A stretch of 64,000 nt of DNA, from IMG/VR virus record IMGVR_UViG_3300027734_002590, positions 1 through 64,000 of that record; one strand, given 5' to 3'. The position numbers were made by a program, and so were the translations under genes. The notes beneath the pieces were generated by a model that saw only the letters and a program-made list of their open reading frames with translations, did not search any database and had not been told where the DNA came from. This DNA is from a virus. Positions 53,559 to 60,033 of this stretch are shown piece by piece (positions within the stretch are counted from its first letter, which is position 1; every line of letters starts with the position of its first letter).

Positions 53559-53990
53559 TACCTGATACTCGTAGTTAATACTTTCATCATTTTCGCGAAA
53601 AATCTCGGCGCCGTTCTTAAGATGGAATCTACGTGCCATTTCTGATTTAGGACTGAGTGTTACAAAACGTGTAACATTAGGGAATTGTTCTTTGATTTGG
53701 TCAACTGTTTGCATTAACAGTTCTTTGCCCGCACCCGGAGCATAACTCCAAATAGTATAAAATATAGCAGTTGTCGGAGCAAGTGCTTCTTGTGTTAGTT
53801 CTGCTACACTACTCGGAACTTGGTCGCATAGGCTTACGCACACCATAGCTTGGGGATCTTCTCCTTCGATCAGGCCACTAACAAAACGATTTGGACTTAC
53901 TCTAAAATCAACAGGAATTTCTGGACGTACAGGATCATCCTTAATGAATTCAAGTAACGGATCAGTAATGTCTGTAATAAATTTTAGCAT
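53538..53990 (-). CDS. GNAT-like protein of unknown substrate
   Basis: 150 residues from the ATG at 53990. VCVSLCDQVP, AIFYTIWSYAPGAGKELLMQ and the MARRFHLKNGAEIF end resemble the acetyltransferase (GNAT) fold. The ATG lies 5 nt after a perfect late box, so no leader. Earlier ATG codons overlap the promoter. Confidence 0.6.
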   Translation of the reverse strand: MLKFITDITDPLLEFIKDDPVRPEIPVDFRVSPNRFVSGLIEGEDPQAMVCVSLCDQVPSSVAELTQEALAPTTAIFYTIWSYAPGAGKELLMQTVDQIKEQFPNVTRFVTLSPKSEMARRFHLKNGAEIFRENDESINYEYQVLKTDPA

Positions 53991-53995
53991 ATACA

Positions 53996-54003
53996 TATTT
54001 ATA
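53996..54003 (-). promoter_or_regulatory. T4-type late box giving a leaderless mRNA
   Basis: Exact TATAAATA on the minus strand, then 5 nt (TGTAT) and the ATG at 53990. Confidence 0.75.
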
Positions 54004-54019
54004 TACCCACTTAAAAAAA

Positions 54020-54172
54020 TTAAAGATTTCTCCAAAATTTTCTGATGATCCACTTTAACCAAAAATATTTTATTGGCCGAGATGGAATAAAGTCAAACAT
54101 GTTTGCATTCATGCCAACTTCTTTAGGCACGTTACCGTATGCCCGATTCAGTGTATCATTTGAATTACTCAT
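54020..54172 (-). CDS. Small hypothetical protein
   Basis: 50 residues with an AAGGAAG ribosome site 5 nt upstream. Polar N-terminus, then IPSRPIKYFWLKWIIRKFWRN, a basic aromatic helix that may be amphipathic. No family recognised. Directly downstream of tRNA-Gly. Confidence 0.6.
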   Translation of the reverse strand: MSNSNDTLNRAYGNVPKEVGMNANMFDFIPSRPIKYFWLKWIIRKFWRNL

Positions 54173-54188
54173 ACGGCTTCCTTAATTA

Positions 54189-54262
54189 TGGAGCGGGATG
54201 GGAGAATCGAACTCCCAACAACAGATTGGAAATCTGTAGTTTTACCATTAAACTAATCCCGC
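54189..54262 (-). tRNA. tRNA-Gly(TCC)
   Basis: 74 nt with CCA. Anticodon arm ACAGA-TTTCCAA-TCTGT; acceptor GCGGGAT. Confidence 0.95.
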
Positions 54263-54267
54263 ATATT

Positions 54268-54354
54268 TGGTGCTCGAGGCCGGAATCGAACCGGCATGCC
54301 CTTTCGAGCGAGAGATTTTAAGTCTCTTGTGTCTACCTATTTCACCACCCGAGC
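54268..54354 (-). tRNA. tRNA-Leu(TAA)
   Basis: 87 nt with CCA and a normal class II variable arm. Anticodon arm AGAGA-CTTAAAA-TCTCT. Confidence 0.95.
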
Positions 54355-54378
54355 AAAATCTTTCTAGTCTATATTATA

Positions 54379-54840
54379 CTACACTCGCCATATTTCTGCA
54401 AACCCTTCGGCAGTATCAGGCATCTCAAAATGGTCCAACATACCTTGTACAACTTCCCAAGGAATAATTTTGCCTGGACGACTTGCTAATCTTCTATTTA
54501 ATTCTTCTATTGTCGGGGTACTAAAAACTACGGCAATATGATAATAGTCTGGGAGCATAGCAAACTTGCGAGCACGACTTTTAACAGTAGTGCTGGTCTG
54601 ATCCCAGACTATATCACGTCCTACTGTACGTGCTTCTATAACCTCGGCGGCCATTAGTTCAACGGCCTTAGGCATATATTCTGTAAACACTTCGGAATAG
54701 GTCTTGCCTTGTTGTTCAGCATATACTTCTACATGATGATCAGTGGACACATATTCCATACCCTCAATCCAATTTTGATTCCAGAACCAGGTACTTTTAC
54801 CCGAACCCGGCACTCCAATCAATTGATAGCATTTTGGCAT
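54379..54840 (-). CDS. P-loop kinase, polynucleotide-kinase-like
   Basis: 153 residues. Walker A GVPGSGKST (9-17), WDQTSTTVKSR middle motif and a C-terminal region like the kinase half of T4 Pnk. Probably phosphorylates 5' ends of nucleic acid or a nucleotide. Its stop is followed by the next gene start overlapping by 1 nt, so it is paired with a metallophosphatase. Confidence 0.8.
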   Translation of the reverse strand: MPKCYQLIGVPGSGKSTWFWNQNWIEGMEYVSTDHHVEVYAEQQGKTYSEVFTEYMPKAVELMAAEVIEARTVGRDIVWDQTSTTVKSRARKFAMLPDYYHIAVVFSTPTIEELNRRLASRPGKIIPWEVVQGMLDHFEMPDTAEGFAEIWRV

Positions 54841-55430
54841 TACATCTCCACCTTTCCGTTACCGTTCTTAAATCCTACACTTCCGCCTTCTTCTTCGATG
54901 CGTTTAATAACATCTTCAAACAAGATAGGAGCAAAGTCTGGTGTTTGTTCTACACAAACACAGTGATAACGGGTATCTACTATGTCGGTGATCTTACCAC
55001 CAAACCCAGGTAACATAACACGATTAGCATGAGTGTGTCCGTGAATGTTAACTCCAAACCGACCCAAACTTTCTGGATGCAGTGGAATATGACTCAAGAT
55101 CATTCCGTTCATAACGTGATATGCACGTAACTCTCTAAAGTGTTCGCGATATTCGTCATCCCTAAAGATGTCGTGGTTACCACGGATCAACACTTTGTCA
55201 CCATTCAACCTACGCATGATACCTAAAGCCTTGCGGTTAATAACAACGTCACCTAAGTGGTAGACTTTGTCTGTTGGCTTGACTCTTTCGTTCCAAGCCT
55301 TGACCATAGCTTCGTCCATTTCTTCAGGACTATTCCACGGCCTTAACTTTGTTACACCGTCGTTGCGAGTAAAATTACATACGCCAACGTGTCCAAAGTG
55401 CGTGTCACTTACTAAAAAAACACTTGGCAT
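54840..55430 (-). CDS. Calcineurin-like metallophosphoesterase
   Basis: 196 residues. All blocks are present: SDTHFGH, HLGDVV, RGNHD, LSHIPLH and HGHTHAN, giving a two-metal site. Coupled to the kinase gene by a 1-nt overlap; together they could repair nucleic acid ends, as T4 Pnkp does with its two domains (inference). Confidence 0.88.
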   Translation of the reverse strand: MPSVFLVSDTHFGHVGVCNFTRNDGVTKLRPWNSPEEMDEAMVKAWNERVKPTDKVYHLGDVVINRKALGIMRRLNGDKVLIRGNHDIFRDDEYREHFRELRAYHVMNGMILSHIPLHPESLGRFGVNIHGHTHANRVMLPGFGGKITDIVDTRYHCVCVEQTPDFAPILFEDVIKRIEEEGGSVGFKNGNGKVEM

Positions 55431-55440
55431 ATCTTTCTCC

Positions 55441-55917
55441 TTAGTTTAATCGAGCCTGGAAAAGTTCGCCCAAGGATGGCTCTGGCTCTTTAGCCACTGT
55501 TACTCCTGACACAAACAATTCTACAGACTCGCTGTAATAACCGTTACTTTCACCTAACCAGCGAACGTCCACATAGCCCTTGCGGGTAGCAAACTTATAG
55601 AAGGTATAAGTGTAGCTCTCATGGTACTCTGGCTCTGGGCCAACGTATCCAGATACTTCTTCTGCCATTAACAATGGCTCGCCTACCAAGTCCTGCAGGT
55701 CACCAACGATGTCGTTGATAGCCACAGACTCACAGCAGTCTTGCATATGAGCAAAGAGGAATCGCTCGCCTTCTGCGGTTACGAACAGCATCTCTCCATC
55801 ATTTACATCACCAGTAACCTTAACAAAGGTCTTGCCCTTCATTAGTTCCATACCCTTTTGTGTGTCTACTATGTTATTGTAATCCATCTCAATTTCCTCA
55901 ATTTCTTTGTTTCTCAT
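55441..55917 (-). CDS. DUF7448-type phage protein
   Basis: 158 residues. FAHMQDCCESVAINDIVGDLQDLVGEPLLMAEEVS and FYKFATRKGYVDVRWLGESNGYYSE are the family blocks. Function unknown. Its ATG is 6 nt beyond a sigma70 -10 box (leaderless). Confidence 0.8.
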   Translation of the reverse strand: MRNKEIEEIEMDYNNIVDTQKGMELMKGKTFVKVTGDVNDGEMLFVTAEGERFLFAHMQDCCESVAINDIVGDLQDLVGEPLLMAEEVSGYVGPEPEYHESYTYTFYKFATRKGYVDVRWLGESNGYYSESVELFVSGVTVAKEPEPSLGELFQARLN

Positions 55918-55923
55918 GCTATA

Positions 55924-55952
55924 AGTATAGCACCGGTTTTACCATTTGTCAA
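55924..55952 (-). promoter_or_regulatory. Sigma70 promoter giving a leaderless mRNA
   Basis: TTGACA (55947-55952), 17-bp spacer ending GGTGC, TATACT (55924-55929), TATAGC, ATG at 55917. Confidence 0.85.
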
Positions 55953-55990
55953 CAAACGATTTGTCCAAAATAGGTAAACTTTAGTATTAA

Positions 55991-56067
55991 TGGAGCATAG
56001 GGTGGGACTCAAACCCACGAATCAACGGATTTGCAATCCGCGCCATTAGTCGCTCTGGTACCTATGC
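55991..56067 (-). tRNA. tRNA-Cys(GCA)
   Basis: 77 nt with CCA. Anticodon loop TTGCAAA in a 5-bp stem. Preceded by its own sigma70 promoter. Confidence 0.93.
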
Positions 56068-56074
56068 ATATATA

Positions 56075-56087
56075 GCGGTAACACCGC
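56075..56087 (-). other. Hairpin in the tRNA-Cys leader
   Basis: GCGGT-3 nt-ACCGC between promoter and tRNA; may guide processing. Confidence 0.5.
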
Positions 56088-56116
56088 CATTTTGATTTCT
56101 TTGTTGCTAAGTGTGT

Positions 56117-56145
56117 ATTATAGCAAGGTTTAGGGAAGTTGTCAA
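56117..56145 (-). promoter_or_regulatory. Sigma70 promoter upstream of tRNA-Cys
   Basis: TTGACA (56140-56145), 17-bp spacer, TATAAT (56117-56122) on the minus strand, about 50 nt before the tRNA. Confidence 0.85.
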
Positions 56146-56152
56146 CTTACCA

Positions 56153-56692
56153 CTAATCGAGCAAATACGATAAATCTTTGTTAGGTTCCATTGTACAGGA
56201 AATTCTAACAGTTGAAGGATTATTAAAACGTATGATATTATGTGGGACCCCTACTCTAAACAATACTGGTCTAGTCAAATAAAATTGATCGACTTGAACA
56301 CACATAGTCTCATCAATTTTTTCGAATCTCATTCCGTTAGGTTGAACGCCAGGCATGGGTATACCAGAGCATTTATAGAACCTAGTTTCAGAATTTTCGC
56401 AATTAAATAATGGTATATTGATTCTACAAGGAACAACATTTTCATCAGTGTGTATTTGTCCTATTTCTCTACAGGTACTGAAAATTGCCAAGTTTTCAAT
56501 TTGAAAATCTAATCCAGTCGTCATATTATCTAGTTCAGCAGAAGCGTACTTTAATAAGTCTTCTTTATCGATTCGAAGAACCGGGTCATACGGATCGACC
56601 CTTGACATTTCAGGTCTTATTTGTGTAATGTAATGCCCTAGCTTTTCTGCAAATGGCTTCCAATCTAATTCTAAATATTTGAAATATTTCAT
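56153..56692 (-). CDS. 2OG-Fe(II) oxygenase-fold protein
   Basis: 179 residues from the ATG at 56692; six earlier codons overlap the late box. GQIHTDE (HxD), RINIPLFNCENSETRFYK, RVGVPHNIIRF (distal His) and RISCTME fit the double-stranded beta-helix oxygenases. Substrate unknown. Leaderless late transcript expected. Confidence 0.7.
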   Translation of the reverse strand: MKYFKYLELDWKPFAEKLGHYITQIRPEMSRVDPYDPVLRIDKEDLLKYASAELDNMTTGLDFQIENLAIFSTCREIGQIHTDENVVPCRINIPLFNCENSETRFYKCSGIPMPGVQPNGMRFEKIDETMCVQVDQFYLTRPVLFRVGVPHNIIRFNNPSTVRISCTMEPNKDLSYLLD

Positions 56693-56697
56693 GAATT

Positions 56698-56705
56698 TAT
56701 TTACA
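56698..56705 (-). promoter_or_regulatory. Late box giving a leaderless mRNA
   Basis: TGTAAATA on the minus strand, then 5 nt (AATTC) and the ATG at 56692. It lies within 10 nt of the 3' end of tRNA-Ser(TGA). Confidence 0.65.
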
Positions 56706-56713
56706 CTCATTAT

Positions 56714-56803
56714 TGGCGGAAGCGGTGAGATTCGAACTCACGGACCCTTTCGAGCCTTTAGTTTTCAAGACTAACGCATTAAGCCGGGCTCTGCCACGCT
56801 TCC
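56714..56803 (-). tRNA. tRNA-Ser(TGA)
   Basis: 90 nt with CCA and long variable arm. Anticodon arm TTAGT-CTTGAAA-ACTAA. Confidence 0.95.
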
Positions 56804-56808
56804 TAAAT

Positions 56809-57291
56809 TTAAATGTCGCCCTCGTGTGTCTTATTGGGGGTTATTAATCCCCATTCATTCACCGTACCGTTAACATCGTATGATTTTTCTTGTTCATCGT
56901 AGGTCCATCCTAGCACCCGCATCATTTTATGTTTGACCAACAAGTTAGGTGCTCGGAAACGCTCGCAATCATTGAAGCCCATCATAACACCGACTTCGCA
57001 AACTGCACCACTGCGACAAATACCTGCGTGGCAATGTACAACAACGTTCATGCGATTTTCCTGGGCATGTTGTAACAGACGAACAAGCTGTTCTGCCTGC
57101 GCATCGGTAATGGCAAAATCGCTTTCTTCTTCAATGTCTAAGAATATAAATTGATGAACTTCTTTGAACTTGTGTTTTGGAGTTGGGAATGCCATGTCGT
57201 GATCCGAAATTTGGATCAGCATACTGTTCTCACCACATGCGTGATGCTTTCCTTTTGCTACATTTTCCAATGGAATATTTTCAATCCACAT
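56809..57291 (-). CDS. Dual-specificity/tyrosine phosphatase-like protein
   Basis: 160 residues. The HCHAGICRSG loop holds Cys87 and Arg93 (CX5R). It could remove phosphate from host or phage proteins, or from RNA 5' ends as some family members do. No regulatory domains. GGAGA ribosome site upstream. Confidence 0.85.
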   Translation of the reverse strand: MWIENIPLENVAKGKHHACGENSMLIQISDHDMAFPTPKHKFKEVHQFIFLDIEEESDFAITDAQAEQLVRLLQHAQENRMNVVVHCHAGICRSGAVCEVGVMMGFNDCERFRAPNLLVKHKMMRVLGWTYDEQEKSYDVNGTVNEWGLITPNKTHEGDI

Positions 57292-57310
57292 GATACTCTC
57301 CTTAAAAATT

Positions 57311-57386
57311 TGGGGTGTCTTACGAGTATCGATCTCGTACTACCAGTTTCACAGACTAGGGTGCAGGCCACTACACTAAAGACACC
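57311..57386 (-). tRNA. tRNA-His(GTG)
   Basis: 76 nt with CCA and the extra G at -1 paired with C73, a His identity feature. Anticodon loop CTGTGAA. Confidence 0.95.
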
Positions 57387-57537
57387 ATTGTTGAATTTGC
57401 TTACCGTTATTCAATGTCCAAGTCAAACACGGAGCCCGGCATGGAGCCAGGCCTGCTACGGGCTTCAGGTACATTAACAAGTGTCTTGGGCGACTCGCTA
57501 ATCACATATGGGTAACCGTACACACGTAAGCAAAACT
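57387..57537 (-). other. Gap with a weak GTG-started frame and a GC-rich inverted repeat
   Basis: A 38-codon frame starts at GTG 57523 and ends at 57407. The same bases hold an AGCCCG/CGGGCT inverted repeat (57432-57464 region). I cannot decide between a tiny gene and a structured RNA. Confidence 0.3.
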
Positions 57538-57711
57538 TTAAAAAGGTCGCCACTCTACACGACCGTGTTGGTCTATTTTGGCGACACTTTGTTGTCTCTT
57601 AATTTCTACAAAATCTTTTTTCACAGTAATCACTTCTCCGCCACGCTTGACAAGATCGGTGATCATTTGCTTTGCCAAAATATTAATAGGCTCAAAACGT
57701 TTTAGTTCCAT
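57538..57711 (-). CDS. Small hypothetical protein
   Basis: 57 residues from the ATG at 57711, with AAAGGAG 8 nt upstream. Mixed charge (RFEPINILAKQMITDLVKRGGEVITVKKDF). No family recognised. Sits between tRNAs. Confidence 0.6.
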   Translation of the reverse strand: MELKRFEPINILAKQMITDLVKRGGEVITVKKDFVEIKRQQSVAKIDQHGRVEWRPF

Positions 57712-57726
57712 GACATTCTCCTTTAA

Positions 57727-57801
57727 TGGTCCGGCCAGCAAGAATCGAACTCACATTCAAGAGGTAGAAGCTCTTTGTATTATCCATTATACTATGGCCG
57801 G
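57727..57801 (-). tRNA. tRNA-Arg(TCT)
   Basis: 75 nt with CCA. Anticodon arm AAGAG-CTTCTAC-CTCTT, acceptor CCGGCCA/TGGCCGG. Confidence 0.95.
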
Positions 57802-57807
57802 ATTGTT

Positions 57808-57887
57808 TGGTACCCCAGGCGGGAGTTGAACCCGCATTAAATTTCTCCTTTTGAGAGAGACGACTTTGCCAATTTGTCCACTGGGGC
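57808..57887 (-). tRNA. tRNA-Leu(CAA) with short variable region
   Basis: 80 nt with CCA. Anticodon arm TCTCT-CTCAAAA-GGAGA. The 3-bp D stem is class II-like but the variable region is only 8 nt, unlike normal Leu tRNAs. Confidence 0.88.
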
Positions 57888-57889
57888 AT

Positions 57890-57967
57890 TGGCGCGACTT
57901 AAGAGATTCGAACTCCTGACCCCCTGCTTCGTAGGCAAGTGCTCTGATCCAGCTGAGCTAAAGTCGC
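57890..57967 (-). tRNA. tRNA-Arg(ACG)
   Basis: 78 nt with CCA. Anticodon arm CTTGC-CTACGAA-GCAGG; A34 would need deamination to inosine by host TadA. Confidence 0.94.
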
Positions 57968-57973
57968 ATTGTA

Positions 57974-58049
57974 TGGTGGGTCGTGACAGTCTCGAACTGC
58001 CGACATTCTGCGTGTAAGGCAGACGCTCTACCAACTGAGCTAACGACCC
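57974..58049 (-). tRNA. tRNA-Val(TAC)
   Basis: 76 nt with CCA. Anticodon arm TCTGC-CTTACAC-GCAGA. Confidence 0.95.
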
Positions 58050-58099
58050 GAAAAGAAAAACTTCTAGCAGTATCTACGATACACCTAAAAGCCGTAATA

Positions 58100-58178
58100 T
58101 GGTCTCGGAAGTGGGATTCGAACTCACGATCTCCTGCTCCCAAAGCAGGCGCTTTAAACCGGACTAAGCTACACCGAG
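58100..58178 (-). tRNA. tRNA-Pro(TGG)
   Basis: 79 nt with CCA. Anticodon arm CCTGC-TTTGGGA-GCAGG; one T.T mismatch in the acceptor. Confidence 0.93.
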
Positions 58179-58205
58179 AAATATTTTTTGGTAAATCTAG
58201 ATTAT

Positions 58206-58213
58206 TTTAAATA
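58206..58213 (+). promoter_or_regulatory. Late box giving a leaderless mRNA
   Basis: TTTAAATA, 5 nt (CTAAA), then the ATG at 58219. Confidence 0.65.
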
Positions 58214-58218
58214 CTAAA

Positions 58219-59103
58219 ATGTATATAAAACTAATATATGATCTTGACCAATTTATAACAATAAGATTATTCGATAATACTGCTGTAACCAAATGGTTTA
58301 CAAAATTCTCTGAGATTGAGTATCGACAGCATTATATAAATTCAAACACGACTAAACTTTTTGTACGTTTAAAACATCCTAAACTTAAAGTTAACAACTG
58401 GAATATCATACTTTCTACAATTAAAGATCTAAAATCTTTAGGCTACGTGTTCCCTTTTGAACTTCCAAATAAGTTTACCAACGATCAAGAATTATTGAAT
58501 AATCTACACAGGTTTTTTACGTATAACATTATGTGGGATCAGTCTAATGAAGTTAATCCGTACGATACACAATTTCAAACTGATTTAAGTTTTGAACAAT
58601 GGCACGATTTGCTTGATAAAATTAATCATGCTGTACACTGGTTAGAAGTTATCACTACTAATCCGAATAAAAAAATATTAAACAAACTGCCTATGAAGTT
58701 CTTACATATACTACCAAAGCAAGGATCTCCTAAAACAGTATTAGGATTTGATCAAAATGATCAACTTCAAAACTTTACCTACTTTGACTATGACCAAAAA
58801 CCACTAGTACTTTTAAGTGGATCGATCACAGGCAAAAGTATACTTGAAAGTTTTTTGACTAACGATAATCCCACACTAAAAGATTGCACTGGAAGAACTA
58901 TATCACACGGAGGATTTGTAATAGATCTAAATAATTCAAGATCCAAAATATATCAAAGCACCGAGTTTAGATCTTGGTATAATAAATTTAGTTTAACATC
59001 TCCTCTACCTTTAGAATTTCCTATAGGTCATGTAATAAATCCGGAGAAACTATCTTTAGTCAAACTATTACGTTTAAGAAAAGTACTGTTTTTAAATATC
59101 TAA
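58219..59103 (+). CDS. Orphan protein, AT-rich gene
   Basis: 294 residues, no family recognised, no signal peptide or membrane segment. Basic, rich in Asn, Leu, Lys and Phe; base composition is clearly more AT-rich than the flanking genes, a sign of recent acquisition. Some blocks (HAVHWLEVI, HGGFVIDLNNSRSKI, PLEFPIGHVINPE) look like a conserved fold. Plus-strand island between two minus-strand tRNA runs, with its own late box. Confidence 0.7.
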   Translation: MYIKLIYDLDQFITIRLFDNTAVTKWFTKFSEIEYRQHYINSNTTKLFVRLKHPKLKVNNWNIILSTIKDLKSLGYVFPFELPNKFTNDQELLNNLHRFFTYNIMWDQSNEVNPYDTQFQTDLSFEQWHDLLDKINHAVHWLEVITTNPNKKILNKLPMKFLHILPKQGSPKTVLGFDQNDQLQNFTYFDYDQKPLVLLSGSITGKSILESFLTNDNPTLKDCTGRTISHGGFVIDLNNSRSKIYQSTEFRSWYNKFSLTSPLPLEFPIGHVINPEKLSLVKLLRLRKVLFLNI

Positions 59104-59104
59104 T

Positions 59105-59178
59105 TGGTTGCGGGAGGCGGAATCGAACCACCATCTGAAGCTTATGAGACTTCTGAATTACCGTTACTCTATCCCGCT
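59105..59178 (-). tRNA. tRNA-Met(CAT) with A1.A72 mismatch
   Basis: 74 nt with CCA. Anticodon arm GAAGT-CTCATAA-GCTTC. The first acceptor pair is A.A, unpaired as in bacterial initiators, but the three G-C pairs of initiator anticodon stems are missing. Initiator-like, elongator or Ile(CAT, lysidine) cannot be separated. Confidence 0.88.
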
Positions 59179-59184
59179 ATTAAA

Positions 59185-59261
59185 TGGTGCCCCAGAGGAG
59201 ACTCGAACTCCTAAAATTTGGCTTCTAAGACCAACACGTATACCAATTCCGTCACCGGGGC
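59185..59261 (-). tRNA. tRNA-Leu(TAG) with short variable region
   Basis: 77 nt with CCA. Anticodon arm TTGGT-CTTAGAA-GCCAA; class II-type 3-bp D stem but a 5-nt variable region. Confidence 0.9.
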
Positions 59262-59275
59262 ATAAACTTACTATT

Positions 59276-59432
59276 AAAAAATAACATTACCCCTTACAGG
59301 ACGGAGCGGATTTCTGAGTGGAGTTCGATTTTCCTCATCAGCCATTGCCCACGGTTTTATCAGAGGAGTAAGATGGCCCTATTCCTCATGAGCCTATGCG
59401 TCCATAAGCGATACCCGTTAATGCTATTTTTT
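59276..59432 (-). ncRNA. Structured inter-tRNA RNA element E
   Basis: 157 nt exactly filling the gap between tRNA-Glu and tRNA-Leu(TAG). Ends pair over 14 bp (59276-59289 with 59419-59432) with one position that is a mismatch on the plus strand but G.U on the minus strand. Internal pairs include GAGGA/TCCTC and GCCAT/ATGGC. No reading frame. Confidence 0.6.
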
Positions 59433-59434
59433 AA

Positions 59435-59510
59435 TGGTACTCGGTAGGGGAATCGAACCCCTCTTCCCGCCGTGAAAGGGCGGTGTCCTAGACCGATAGA
59501 CGAACCGAGC
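59435..59510 (-). tRNA. tRNA-Glu(TTC), copy 1
   Basis: 76 nt with CCA. Anticodon arm CCGCC-CTTTCAC-GGCGG. Mature 5' end is 8 nt beyond a -10 box, so it may start without a leader. Confidence 0.95.
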
Positions 59511-59518
59511 AAAAACTT

Positions 59519-59547
59519 ATTATACAATAAGAATTTAATTTTGTCAA
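59519..59547 (-). promoter_or_regulatory. Sigma70 promoter inside the tRNA array
   Basis: TTGACA (59542-59547), 17-bp spacer, TATAAT (59519-59524); 8 nt to the tRNA-Glu 5' end. Confidence 0.85.
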
Positions 59548-59553
59548 CTATTT

Positions 59554-59627
59554 TGGCACGGGAACTAGGGCTCGAACCTAGAATGACAGAGTCAAAGTCT
59601 GTAGTGTTACCATTACACTATTCCCGA
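59554..59627 (-). tRNA. tRNA-Gln(TTG)
   Basis: 74 nt with CCA. Anticodon arm ACAGA-CTTTGAC-TCTGT; weak first acceptor pair (T.T), common in Gln tRNAs. Confidence 0.94.
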
Positions 59628-59637
59628 ACAGATTGAA

Positions 59638-59860
59638 TTTGTAAGCCTACGCCGCTTTTATCGTAGATTTATTCAGGACTTACCGGCCGCCTAGCCTGAC
59701 CTCGAGCACGATGGATATCACTTGGGTACCTGTCCAGTTTAGTCGCCTCAATGGACCCCTGCAGTTCCCCGCAGGGTGGGTGTCGAACCCATCGCCTTCT
59801 ACTGTTTCGGTCCTTCGAAGAAACCTAGACAGCGTGACTGTACTTGCTGACACTTACAAA
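59638..59860 (-). ncRNA. Structured inter-tRNA RNA element F
   Basis: 223 nt filling the gap between tRNA-Met and tRNA-Gln, closed by TTTGTAAG (59638-59645) and CTTACAAA (59853-59860). Contains an anticodon-like arm GGTTT-CTTCGAA-GGACC on the minus strand (59809-59825), a nearby T-arm-like GGGTTCGACACCC, a CCCTGC/GCAGGG hairpin and a GTCCA/TGGAC stem (59732-59756) shared with element B. It may descend from a tRNA-Arg(TCG) plus insertions. Confidence 0.6.
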
Positions 59861-59863
59861 ACT

Positions 59864-59939
59864 TGGTAGTAACGGTCGGACTCGAACCGACGATAAACAC
59901 CGTATGAAGGTGGTGCATTAGCCACTATGCTACGTTACC
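59864..59939 (-). tRNA. tRNA-Met(CAT), copy 2
   Basis: 76 nt with CCA. Anticodon loop TTCATAC in CCACC/GGTGT stem; acceptor GGTAACG/CGTTACT. Elongator Met or Ile(CAT) possible. Confidence 0.9.
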
Positions 59940-60033
59940 ATATGTAAACACACTTCATGAGCATGAGCTCACTTGTCTCCTTGCCCTAACTCTTGTGTTA
60001 AGGATCCGAAGGATAGAGTGTGTTTACATATGG
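59938..60033 (-). ncRNA. Structured inter-tRNA RNA element A (17-bp terminal inverted repeat)
   Basis: Perfect 17-bp arms (59938-59954 and 60017-60033) that include the last bases of tRNA-Met's 5' end and the CCA of tRNA-Lys. Inside: ATCC-TTCG-GAT, TAAC/GTTA and GAGC-TCAT-GCTC hairpins on the minus strand. The two tRNAs are separated exactly by this fold. Confidence 0.7.

Noticed and set aside
57407-57523. 38-codon frame from GTG after tRNA-His
   Set aside because: No ribosome site and overlaps a GC-rich inverted repeat; kept only as an uncertain gap note.
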